A stretch of 64,000 nt of DNA, taken from contig JASANG010002125.1 of the NCBI GenBank assembly GCA_030248215.1, positions 186,001 through 250,000 on the forward strand. The letters run 5' to 3'. Positions 54,793 to 64,000 of the stretch are shown here, piece by piece (position 1 is the stretch's first letter; the number at the start of each line of letters is the position of its first letter). The position numbers and the translations under genes were made by a program. Source of the stretch: Enoplolaimus lenunculus. Its lineage: Eukaryota > Nematoda > Enoplea > Enoplida > Thoracostomopsidae. The notes below the pieces were generated by a model. The model saw only the letters and a program-made list of their open reading frames with translations, was not told the DNA's origin and did no database searches.

Positions 54793-54991
54793 CGCCGCAA
54801 AAAATGGTGAGTCCAATTAACTTTCTTTGAAATAGGCTCTACAGGACTACACAAACTGAGTTAAACTCGACTCCGCGTCGACTCACTGACTCGACCGCTT
54901 GACTCTGGCTGAGTCGAATTTGACTCATTTTATGTAGTCCCGTACAGCCTATTTCGGAGCGAGTCAATTTGATTCAGCATTTTTAGCAGCG
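54793..54991. mobile_element. Palindromic GAGTC-rich MITE, diverged
   Basis: Left end CCGCAAAAAATGGTGAGTCC, right end GATTCAGCATTTTTAGCAGC, with GTAGTCCCGTACAGCC inside. More diverged than the other copies. Confidence 0.7.
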
Positions 54992-55010
54992 TTCTTTTAG
55001 ATTGGCACTC

Positions 55011-55285
55011 CAAAAATGACCTAACCCTTTTTCTTACACAGCAAACCATGACCAACAAAGAGCAAACGGCGCACGCAAAATATTACAACCTACGAGTGTC
55101 GAACAACAAATGCAACTTGCTCACAACTCGTGAAAACGCCTTCGAGTACGAGCGGCAAGCTTCAGCCGAGCGGTGAGGGTAAACGCCTTCCGACAAAAAG
55201 TTTTAGCGTTTAGATCCGTGCTTGCAGTTACGGTTTAGATAAAATAGAAAATATTACCGCGCTGTTCAATGATTAAAGAAACGTA
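55011..55285 (+). mobile_element. Diverged TTAA-type element with tRNA-like segment
   Basis: Starts near AACCCTTTTTCTTACACAG. Contains GCAAGCTTCAGCCGAGCGG and GAGGGTAAACGCCTTCCG, which match the tRNA-like region of the family. The right end is decayed. Confidence 0.45.
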
Positions 55286-56788
55286 CGTATTACCTAATTG
55301 TGAGAAATTTTTTACTGTAAATTCCAGTGAATGGTTTTAATTCTGAATTAATTAAATCATCGTGTCTAAATTAAGTGTTTCAGAACTCAGAATTCTGAAT
55401 TGATTGAACTATTTCTGATTTAATCAACTCATCCTTAATTAAATCAAACTCTCTTGGGCGTTCGGCGGCGTGCGACAGCGTTCGACACAGTAAGGTATAC
55501 CGCAACCCTTTGGAGGATCCAAATTAAGTTTAGAATTATCAAAAAATAAACCAGTGACAAATCCAGTATTTTTCAGCAAAAGAGGATGCTTTTGGGTGTA
55601 TGTATTTGATAGTTTTAACTTAAGGTAGCAAATATTTACCAGAGTAAATACCAAATACATCCACAACACAGTGGATCCAACCAAAAGTGGATGAAGCATA
55701 ATTGAACAAGAGTATGCAACTGAATACATTTTTTGTATGAAAAAATGTACTCGGCACGCGTTGCGTTTTTTGTCTACCCTCACTTATTTAGAGGGGGGTG
55801 CAACCTATGCGAACCATGACACAATATTTATCCGACATCAAATATGCTACTATAATAAATCAATTTATGATTAATACTACATGAGACAGCAACCCTCCTT
55901 CTACATACGGTGGTCGGCCAAACGCAACGCCCGGTGCTACATTTTGTACCATGCGGAACCTTAAGAGTTGCACACTCTTGTATCATGCACTCTTGATGCA
56001 ACGCTGCGATTAAGCCAGTTCGTTAGACTAAACGATTTGCACAGATCGCTATATATAATATATGTATTTCTTTACTGATTTTTCAACGCTTGATATAAGG
56101 CTCACATATCTCCTCGTACGTTTTTTTGACGAAATGCACGCAAAAGTTTGTTTCATTCATGCATTCAACTCTGCAATTCCCCTTTTTTCTACTTCAATCT
56201 TGTCATCAGCGCAAAATAATTTTAAACAAACACGCAATTTTAAAGCAGCCACAGAAAGAAATTGCGAAAATTTATTAATGAAAAATTGAAAACATTTCAC
56301 TGAAAAAATTCATATATTTCTAAATTTGACTTCAAATTTGAGCAGTTTTCGTGGTTCTGGACGGAAACGCAAGTTTTCGTTGCTGGTCAGTGTAGCTTTT
56401 ATTGCAAAATTGTTGATTTGAATTTTGCCATGAGGGGATTTTATTTTTAAAATTACGATTGCAGCTTAAATTACAACTTTTTACACCTGTATGCAATTGA
56501 ATAATTGAGTCTGTTGGTTTTATTACAGTTTGATATTTCGAGATAACTCTATTTACGCATTATTAAGGATCATCCAAAATTGTACCCGTATTGCTTTTGT
56601 GTGGAGTTCCGTTTTTCTGCGGTACTGCAATAAACTTGGGTTTAGACTTATTGTTTTGCTTGCTTATTCTTAACTTTAATGTGATATGTACGCTGAGATC
56701 TATGTTTAGTCTTACAATCATGTTTACGTTGTTATTAACGCCCTAAGCATATAGTGTCGTGTCTTCTGTTTGCTCAAGCTTGTAGCCA

Positions 56789-57145
56789 CCTCATCTTGCT
56801 AGGGGGCTAAAAAATTTCCAGAAAAGGGCCACAAAGGTTTTCCATGACGAATACAAGCCAGTTTTACAATTTTGGCCCATGTAACGACCATAGGGGAAGA
56901 CGTTTCTCTGTGAGACTGCAATAGAGCAAGCTTAAGCTTTAGACTAATTTTTTTGCTTGGCTTAGGCTTAGGCTTAGGAATATGCTCATTCTTACGCTTA
57001 GACTTAGGCTTAGGCTAAGGCTTAGAAATATCCTTATAATACTGTTCATGCACATGTTTTTTACATTGGCCACAATTTTCAATGTGGGGCAAAACATATC
57101 CAGAGGACTGAGCACCCTGGTTGCCCTCTGGTTACGGACAAGTGT
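56789..57145. mobile_element. GTAGCC/GGCTAC-type MITE split by a TTAGGC-bearing element
   Basis: Left half from TTGTAGCCACCTCATCTTGC to AGTTTTACAATTTT, right half from ACAATTTTCAATGTGGGG to CTCTGGTTACGG. The break is filled by the element at 56874-57071, and the duplicated ACAATTTT marks the insertion. Confidence 0.8.
56874..57071 (+). mobile_element. TTAGGC-bearing hAT-like MITE nested in another MITE, perfect target duplication
   Basis: Bounded by ACAATTTT at 56866-56873 and 57072-57079. Termini GGCCCATGTAACGACCATAGG and ATGTTTTTTACATTGGCC. Because it interrupts a recognisable host element, both the boundaries and the 8-bp duplication are unambiguous. Confidence 0.9.
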
Positions 57146-57242
57146 TCAGAATCACACCCATGAACATACTTATACGCTGGCTATTGGCGATTGCTGCTGT
57201 CTTTTATTTGTAATTCGATGCAGTTCGCACGATATTAAAGGA

Positions 57243-60200
57243 ATGATGTCGTCCATCTGCTGTGCCGTTGCAGCTTTGCTGATCCTTTCAAAATTGGTTA
57301 CGTTCGTCGAAAGCCAAGGTACACGACTTGGAGAAATGTAGACTTAGGTCGAAAATTACGATGCACTTACTTACTTGAAATATTGAATATGCGCAAAATA
57401 TATTTTTTACAAACTTGAAAGCTAAAATGGTAGATTAGGCAGCTGAATATGTACTGCTGCCAAACGATTTGCTGGATTTCCAAAAACTTTCGCTACCTTA
57501 GGGGAGGTACTTAACCCTTTCTTGCACTGCAAAAAATGGTCAGTCAAATTGACTCTCTCTGAATTAGGTTTTGCTGAACACACAAACTGAGTCAAATTCG
57601 ACACCCGACAGAGTCAAACGTGTTGCTCAGCGAGTCAAATCTGACTCTGGCGTAGTCGAATTCGACTCTGTTTGTGTAGTCCCGTAGAACATATTTCGGA
57701 AAGAATCAATTTGACTCACCATTTTTTGCAGTGAATACTTATATGTCCCCCGGTGGAAAGGAAACAAGAACGCATAGATTTCAGTAGAAATTGCATTCGT
57801 GGCCAGAAAGTGTTCACTTTTCAGTGACCGCAGACGGATGTTTTACAATCGCTCCAGATCGCCGTGAACTGTGTGGCACAGTTGTCGATTCACTTGGCGA
57901 TTTCAGCGTCGACGACTGTTTGAATGAGTGTCGCCGCAACACGCGATGTACCGCAGTCATTCACAATACGCTCGAACAAGCGTGTGAACTACGCTCAACA
58001 GTGAAAGATACCGGAAGTCCAGGCGGATCTGTGACGTCGAATTTGGTCTGGAAGCGACGTCCGGTTCCGCCTGTGGCGCCACGGAAAAATAAAATTTGGG
58101 GAAATCGTGGACGACGTAGTGTGCCCTACCTTCATGAAGTATGTTACAGTGTATACTAATGAATATACAGCCAATGATCCAGACTTAACGGTTAAGCGCA
58201 GCTTTAGGCTTAGGAGTAGGCTTTTCTTATTAATCCAATCATCATAGAAAGCGAAATGGCTGTCAGCGTGCACAATTTATTTCCTTGGGGTAAATTACAG
58301 CGCGATCAGGTGCCGATAAACTTAATTTTAATTTTCAAATCTTTTAAGAATGTTGGCATTTTAAGTATTAACGGTGGTTGTATAAGCCTCTTACTATTAG
58401 TTAAACCATAAAACTGACTCTTACATGCATTGTCCCGGACGAATAGCCTGAGCATAAGCCAAAGGCTGACTTTAAAACAACTGAACACGCAAATTAATAT
58501 ATATAAAAACGTAAACATTTATGATAATTTGTGAAATTTCTGAATATAAAAAATTGGCGCATGTTAGTTTAAGGGGCGTCCAGGTTTCTGGTGGGTATAT
58601 AAAAGAGAAGGTTTAGATTCTAGATTAAATTGTTTTGCTTAGACTTAGGCTTAGGCTTAGGAACACATTTTTGCAACGCTTAGGCTTAGACTTAGGCTTA
58701 GGAATACGCTTAATAATCTACTGTTACGCCCCTAAAAGTAACATTGATCAAAAAATTGAATACTCTCGCTTACAATTTAGTTACAAATCAACCGTTTGAA
58801 TTTCAGATCGTTCGAGTTAAACGGCAACGATTTGGGCCACGTCCATTTATAGTCCCATTACCTATTTCTGCTGTTTTCCCTGGTGGACCTCCGAATGCGC
58901 TTGCAAAAGCAAACAGGTAAAATTATATTAATTTAATTTTAGTATTTAAGCCAACCATAGACGAATTCTGGGGGGGTTCGTATGGTGACTGTGGATCCCC
59001 CGTCGTATAATGCGAAAACAATTTTGACAAATATAAAGTCGAAAACTGCTTCAAGTCGAACAACTTAAGTATAGTATATGCCTCAAAGCATCGCGTTAGT
59101 TTCGTGGATCGTCCTAACCAGTGAACTCCGCTGTAATTATAGTTCTGGACCCCCCTTGTCAATTCTAGAAGAATCTGACCAATTTGTGAAAGTAAACGTG
59201 CAGGCCTGGGGTAAAACCTAAATTCGGAAGACACCAGTTTTGTTTTCAATTATGTTCCAGGATTTCGATCCAGCAAGTAGCTTGGTAAACCAAAAAAAGA
59301 TTTTATGCAAGTATTATTTTATTAGATCAGCAAGCTTTCCTTTTCATTTATTCTCAAATGTAGTGCAGCATCTATGATCAGTTAACAATAATTCCTGTAA
59401 ATTTCGAAACAGCCAATAGAAACATTCAAAATCTGACACTTTTGCATTTGATTGGTTCATCATTTGAGCCGAGTTTGATATCAATGGTAGCGCTGCTTTA
59501 ATTTGCATGTTATAAAATCTATTACTAAACTGCTGATACGTGCTATACATAAATTTATAGAAATCAAGACCTTCCCGCTGCAATATACTATGTACTTTAA
59601 GAGATTTTCGTGTAAGCCAAAGTTAATGCCAAGTACCCAAACTTTGTTCGCACGATAACGAAATATTCACACTAAATTAATTTTATTCGTATTATTCACT
59701 CCAAATTAATTTTTGTTTATTTTCAGATGCATATCACAATTAGCGGCAGCTTCTGGTATAAACACTTACCTCAAAAACGATGCGTGTTTTTCAAATCAAA
59801 CTACAACGACTACGACAACTACGACAACAGCGTTTCCGTTTATTACAGAACGAACAACAGTTGCTACTACGTTGCGAACTCCTGCGCCACCACCACCAAT
59901 TTCGCCTGAAGGTAAACTAAATTTAAAGTTTATTAACCGATATCAGTGGCGGATCCAGGATCTCAAAATGGGGGGGGGGCCCAAAATTTCACAGGTAATA
60001 AACTAATTTTTGACTCATACTGTAGTGACCCAAATAAGAGGGGGTCCCCATTTTGAGTCCCAATTAATAGGAGTCCGTATCACTAATATGAATCCGTAAG
60101 CGGGTAGAGTCCTTAAACCCTTGTTTGGAGTCCATAAATGTCTATTATCGCTAATTGTAGCGCATAAATGACTCCAGGGCTAAGAAACTTTAAAGCGTGC

Positions 60201-63200
60201 TTATACTATTGTGTCTGAAACAGAGAAATAAACAGCGTAGAACAGCAATTGACACTATATAATTTTTGTCGAGATGCTGTTGGGGGGGGGCACGGCCGGG
60301 GTGGCCCCCGTGGATCCGCCATTGACCGTTATCGTAGAATTTAAAAATAGGCCCGAGGTAAATTTCGTTTGATAAACCGCCCTAAGGCGGCTGCTATAAT
60401 TAACTCACGTTTTGTACTTTTGATATCACTTATGTTTATCCCTGCATAATTTCAGTAAGATACAATGTAACCAGCGGCTTTTTTCATCACAGGATAAATA
60501 ATCTCTGCGCCCTTAAATAGGTCCATGATCTGATTAGAGCTTTAAGACAACCGCGACAACCACGGCATGCTAATTTAATTTCAGCTCAGTGTATAAGCAG
60601 TCAAGTGACCAGGTACATCAAAAGCACTGGAAGTCAAGTTATTGGCCAAGGCGAAACATTTACTGCAATCGGTGAACGAGAATGCGTTGACTCGTGTAGC
60701 AAAAATGAGGTACTCTTTAGAAAAATCAAAGTTTCTCAAATGTAAAATTGCTTTGTGATATATATGTATATATATATAATCGCAGCATGCATGTACAATT
60801 TTAAGCTTAATGCTCAATGTAAACGAAGCTTACAAATAAAACGAGCAATGCTCGCACAGTGTTGAGTTGTTCAACAGATGGGTTGATTGCATTCATTACA
60901 ATTGATGCTGTTTATTTTTGGTTTCGACCCAAAAAATTTGCACAAATGATGTTTACAAAATATTTATAATAAATGGTAAAACATGAACACGGATATCGGG
61001 TAATTTCTACATTGCTAGTCGTTTCAACAAACCATGTATATAATATATAATATATAAGACCCATGTATAGAACAGGTGCCGGAACAGGAGTAAGCGTATT
61101 CTTAAGCCTACGCGTATTAGCTTAAGGATGAGAAACATTACTCTAATTCTTCTAAGCCTACATGTGAAATCCACAAATACGGCTTCGTTTGTGATGTGTT
61201 TTTTGGGTGGTTTGAGCTGTTCTGTTTTTTGAATTGAATTCACATACCATTTTTCAGCTGCCAACATTTGATCCGATAAGTTGTGTCGCGTTTACGTTTG
61301 AATCAATCACTAGTCAGTGTACAATATTGACGGCAAAAATCGCACCGGAACTGCGACAAACGACTACGGAAGCAGGTGCCGGATATTATGAAAAAGTTTG
61401 TTTTCAAGGTAAGTCGAAAATGGTTTTATTTTCAAGTACTGCTAGCAGGTAATAAGACGGGTGGTGTCACTGCCGCGGTTCGAAAACGTACTGTCGAGCG
61501 TTTTAAGATTAGTTGCTTTTGTGTAATATAGAATGATAGGCCCATGTATAGAACAGGGCCGGATCGTTTCTCGATGGGGCTATAATAGAGTCAGTTTAAG
61601 CTTTAGACTATTTTTTTGCTTAAGCTTAGGCTTAGGCTTAGACATAGGCTCATCCATACGCTTAGGCTTAGGCTTAGGAATATGCTTATACTACTGTACC
61701 GGCCCTGTTCCATACATGGACCGAATGGTATTTACTGAGTCTAAACGTACACTTTATCGACACCAATTGAAAACGCAATACGGGTGATTTTAAACTCAAC
61801 CAATTTAAAAAATGTCGGATCCTGCCGAGGTATCAAGTCGATTTCCGCTTGCTAATGCCGGGTCTTTTTCTTTTATCCAGGACTGGCCTACCGGCGGTTG
61901 GGCGCTGTGAACGGCTCTAAGTGCCAGTTTAGCAAAGAGCGCTTTGAAATGCTTGTGACATGCGGACCGACATTGTTTAACCTGTCGGTAGTGTTTGAGA
62001 AGCTAGTATTGGCAAACGGATTCCGCCAGCCTTTAAGCCTTGCAGCCACTTGCGAAGATACCAGCTAAACGTTTTGGCTGTATGACCGGCCAATGTTACT
62101 TTGAAGGCTGTAACAGTAGTATAACCATATTCCTAATCCTAAGCCTAAGCGTCAAAGTAAAACAATTGATTTTAAATGCATTTAGTTTAATACAGATTTG
62201 ACCGCAACAGTGATGATGCAGTTACGTCTACCACCTTTATCCGCCCAATTAACAACGGAATTTTTATGAATACAAATATTTTCTTCCGGGCCCGTAGCCA
62301 AGGGAAGGACAGGGGGGGGGGGGGCTCAGCGACCCTGGAAAAAATTTAGCCCCCCCTAGAAAGTTTTCAACCTTGCTTGTAAGTCAACTTAATCCATTTT
62401 TGGCCCCCACAGCAATGTGAGCTGGCTACATGCCTGCTTTCTTCTACCAAACACAATATTTTATAAAAATATTCTAATTGTGCAATCATTTTATTGTCAG
62501 AATCCCTTGTATCAAATTGTGACGTAATATTTGAACGTCTGTCACAAAAATTGCTCGTTGGATTTGCTCAAGGGTTGACAAGCGCCGAAACAGACCACGA
62601 ATGCGTCACCGCGTGTCTTAATTCTGAAGCTCGATTTGGATTCGTATGCCGAAGTGCACTGTACTATCCGCAGGTAGCAGTATGATTTTCTGTATATTTT
62701 AAATATTTACTTAACCCCTTCTCACACTGAGTTGCCTATAGGCAACTTAGCGCAGTATATATACGTTAAATAATATATATTGCACCGTGTTTAACAATTG
62801 CAACACGTATACATAGTACTAAATCACCACAAGACGTGAGAGCCCCCTCGGGCTCGAGCGTCAAGCTCCTATAGCTGAGTGGTGATGGTATTCGCCTCTC
62901 ACTCCAGTCACCGGAGTTCGAATCCTAGCATAAAAGTAGGTCTCAGGAGAAATAGAAAATATTCATGTGAGAAAGGGTTAATATTAATATGCAAAATGTG
63001 ATTTTCTCAAAATACGCGGTCGCACATTTGGCAGTATATTTAAACGCCATATTAAGCGAATTTTGTCCATCAAAAATGTATTTAAGTTTTTCTACCATTT
63101 AGCGCAATCATTCACACCTTTATTAAAGGTAAAATCATACTCAGCCCGGCCAGCTATGAGCTGCATTACAACATTTATACACAATTTATATTTATTTATT

Positions 63201-64000
63201 TATTTAATATATATTTATATATAATATATATAACTCGACCGGTCAATGTTTCTTTTACGGGCGCAACAGTAGCGATGCGCGTTCGTGAATCTAAAGCTCT
63301 ATTGAAACGTGCAAGTTTTCGCTGCGAGAACTTGCAGCTGCAACTTGCACGAAATACTTGCAGCTGCAAGTATTTGTAAAAAATAATAACTTTCATTCTA
63401 ATCTTGACATGAATTTATGTAAATAATTTGCAGACCACTGCAATAAATATCAAACATAACCTATAATCTATCAGTTTAGCCAATGATGATAAATGAATTC
63501 GACTTGCAGGATTATTCATACCTACGAATTAATTCTTCGCATATATTAATCATGAATAGCTTGCAGCTGCAAGTTACAAGTGCAAGAAATTTGAGCGATT
63601 TGCGACTGTGTTCACACTTCCGAATTAAATTCAATCACATGAATTCTAATGAATAATTTGCAGCTGCAAGAACTTCAAATCTGCTTTGTGACCAAACTTG
63701 CACATGCAAGTTGCACGTGCAAGTTTTTGCTGCAAAAACTTGCACGTGTGAATAGGGCTTTAGACTAATCCTTGTCCTAGATAAGAAACTAAAACAAAAC
63801 CTAAAACCTGAGCAAAAAATTAGTCTCGTACCTAAGTCAACCTATGCAATTCCGCGTGGAAATGCATCGCTCCTATAACTAAAATGACTCGGTCGGCTCA
63901 TAGGTCTTTTTTGTATTGCCTTCTCAATTGATGAACAGTTTCATTTGTCGTTTCAGCAAGGTGAAGAAAATTGTGTTCTGAATTCAGAAGACAAAACGAC
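57243..64000 (+). CDS. Secreted multi-PAN/Apple-domain protein, cut by the window end
   Basis: Proposed exons: 57243-57318, 57807-58138, 58807-58916, 59727-59911, 60585-60709, 61258-61408, 62501-62673, 63957 to the edge, with matching phases throughout. The first exon encodes a signal peptide (MMSSICCAVAALLILSKL, then VTFVESQ). PAN/Apple modules are seen from Cys spacing: module 1 in exon 2 (DGCFTIAPDRRELCG to QACELRS), module 2 across exons 5-6 (ECVDSC to CVAFTFES and QCTIL), module 3 across exons 6-8 (NCDVIFERL, ECVTACL, FVCRSALYY, ENCVLNSED). Exons 3-4 form a linker with a KRQR furin-like site and a run of ten Thr. PAN modules bind proteins or sugars outside the cell; nematode proteins with several of them act in cuticle or apical matrix, so a matrix role is likely but not proven. 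Exon 2's acceptor (GTGGCCAG) is weak, and an alternative AG lies just upstream but does not keep phase. Whether a ZP domain follows is beyond the window. Confidence 0.8.
57525..57733. mobile_element. Palindromic GAGTC-rich MITE in intron 1 of the PAN gene
   Basis: Ends CACTGCAAAAAATGGTCAG and CTCACCATTTTTTGCAGTG; complete copy, 74 bp before exon 2. Confidence 0.85.
58556..58749 (+). mobile_element. TTAGGC-bearing MITE, subfamily B, in an intron of the PAN gene, perfect target duplication
   Basis: Bounded by AAAAAATT at 58548-58555 and 58750-58757. Left terminus GGCGCATGTTAGTTTAAGGG. Well-preserved hexamers and the ACACATTTTTGCAACGC spacer. Confidence 0.85.
58923..59650. other. Intron of the PAN gene, no gene recognised
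   Basis: The minus-strand open frames at 58923-59249 and 59344-59583 lie inside the intron and have no recognisable domain. GGGGGGTTC and GACCCCCCTTG near 58970 and 59150 may be inverted ends of an unclassified repeat. Confidence 0.45.
59946..60322. repeat. GCGGATCC-ended repeat with a CGAATAAGAG-family insertion
   Basis: Inverted ends GTGGCGGATCCAGGAT and, as the complement of the right, ATGGCGGATCCACGG. Inside, 60019-60215 is a truncated CGAATAAGAG-family copy (GTAGTGACCCAAATAAGAGG, GAGTCCGTATCACTAA). Nested insertion in an intron. Confidence 0.6.
61062..61172 (-). mobile_element. Truncated TTAGGC-bearing MITE
   Basis: GACCCATGTATAGAACAGGTG and a short hexamer-like block; the right part is missing. 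Confidence 0.5.
61539..61722 (+). mobile_element. TTAGGC-bearing hAT-like MITE, subfamily A, in an intron of the PAN gene
   Basis: Flanks GAATGATA and GAATGGTA, one mismatch. Termini GGCCCATGTATAGAACAGGG and CCCTGTTCCATACATGGACC are almost perfect inverted repeats. Two hexamer blocks. Its frame open across 61533-61787 is not a gene. Confidence 0.85.
61881..62068 (+). CDS. Possible alternative terminal exon of the PAN gene
   Basis: After a good acceptor (CTTTTATCCAG), joining exon 6 in its phase 1 gives 61 open codons (GLAYRRLGAVNGSKCQFSKE and onward, ending TCEDTS) followed by TAA. The stretch is more GC-rich and codon-like than the intron around it. It cannot be a cassette leading into the exon at 62501 because it ends in a stop with no phase-compatible donor. 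It would give a short secreted isoform ending after module 2. It could be a decayed exon instead. Confidence 0.4.
62092..62165 (-). mobile_element. Truncated TTAGGC-bearing MITE, subfamily B
   Basis: GGCCAATGTTACTTTGAAGGC and GTAACAGTAGTATAACC followed by two hexamers; the rest is missing. Confidence 0.55.
62288..62435. mobile_element. GTAGCC/GGCTAC-type MITE in an intron of the PAN gene
   Basis: Left end GGGCCCGTAGCCAAGGG, right end GTGAGCTGGCTACATGCC, with a long G run and the GAAAGTTTTCAACCTTGC block. Confidence 0.75.
62711..62981 (+). mobile_element. TTAA-flanked MITE carrying a tRNA-like promoter, copy 2
   Basis: Bounded by TTAA at 62711-62714 and 62978-62981. Left end TTAACCCCTTCTCACACTG; complement of the right TTAACCCTTTCTCACATG. 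The tRNA-like part (CCTATAGCTGAGTGGTGATG to GGAGTTCGAATCCTAGC) is intact. Same length as the copy at 29241-29511 and differs at only scattered positions. Confidence 0.8.
63241..63886 (-). mobile_element. TTAGGC-type MITE, subfamily B, split by a foldback element
   Basis: Left part GGTCAATGTTTCTTTTACGGG; right part AAAAAATTAGTCTCGTACC onward. Flanks ACTCGACC and ACTCGGTC may be an 8-bp duplication. Hexamers are decayed. Confidence 0.55.
63292..63762. repeat. Foldback element of CTTGCAGCTGCAAG and CTTGCACGTGCAAG palindromes
   Basis: The left end TAAAGCTCTATTGAAACGTGC matches the complement of the right end, TAAAGCCCTATTCACACGTGC. Each arm repeats ACTTGCAGCTGCAAGT or TTGCACGTGCAA palindromes. 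It was inserted into the TTAGGC-type element around it. Confidence 0.75.

Larger units (their letters stand above)
52844..56788. other. Intergenic region between the two divergent genes
   Basis: Contains the presumed promoter of the cyclase gene (upstream of 52843) but no promoter motif that I can defend. It holds repeats listed separately and AT-rich sequence. Open frames at 54654-54854 and 55439-55783 lack recognisable features. A decayed TTAGGC-type element spans about 56577-56755. Confidence 0.5.

Noticed and set aside
59344-59583. Minus-strand gene inside the PAN intron
   Set aside because: No recognisable domain; ends in ordinary intron sequence.
1-64000. Retroviral, LTR, Polinton or other virus-like elements
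   Set aside because: I saw no reverse transcriptase, integrase, protease, capsid or envelope-like coding sequence and no long terminal direct repeats. All mobile elements here are short non-coding DNA transposons or foldbacks.

Overview
The window is AT-rich eukaryotic DNA, most likely from a nematode. TTAGGC, the nematode telomere hexamer, occurs throughout in short arrays. Exons are short with TTTCAG-type acceptors, and the two recognisable genes belong to families well represented in nematodes: a haem-binding soluble guanylate cyclase and a secreted PAN/Apple protein. No bacterial features, rRNA, retroelement or virus-like genes were seen. The species cannot be named from the sequence.

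Layout. Positions 1 to about 31.5 kb are intergenic and repeat-dense, with one weakly supported small gene on the minus strand (3294-3831), one tRNA-like sequence (18929-19001), and many short non-autonomous DNA transposons, foldbacks and tandem arrays. The most striking array has about 55 copies of a 27-bp unit (11812-13320). Positions 31781-52843 hold one minus-strand gene. It starts with a complete soluble guanylate cyclase (H-NOX, HNOBA/PAS, coiled coil, class III cyclase) and continues, with intron phase matching at every junction, into a disordered tail of about 2,200 residues ending in a CaaX box (CAIL). I reconstruct 14 exons, 8757 nt of coding sequence and 2918 aa. Almost every intron carries transposons. 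Positions 52844-57242 are intergenic. From 57243 to the right edge runs a plus-strand gene for a secreted protein with several PAN/Apple modules and a Thr/Pro-rich linker; it is cut by the window end.

The cyclase looks like a beta-type gas-sensor subunit. The proximal haem His (H104) and the Y-x-S-x-R haem-propionate motif are present, and a Tyr (Y143) lies where oxygen-binding H-NOX proteins carry their distal Tyr. In the catalytic domain the base-recognition and transition-state residues remain but both metal-binding Asp positions are changed, so it probably needs an alpha-type partner. The CaaX box recalls the prenylation motif known on mammalian sGC beta2. The giant tail is the main candidate for something undescribed.

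The second main observation is a pair of short hAT-like transposon families (8-bp target duplications, GGCC terminal inverted repeats) that carry arrays of the telomere hexamer inside them. They are scattered through intergenic DNA and introns, sometimes nested in other elements, and explain most of the interstitial TTAGGC in the window. Other families are TTAA-flanked elements with a tRNA-like promoter, palindromic elements rich in TGAGTCA motifs, TA-flanked elements, and CpG-rich foldbacks.
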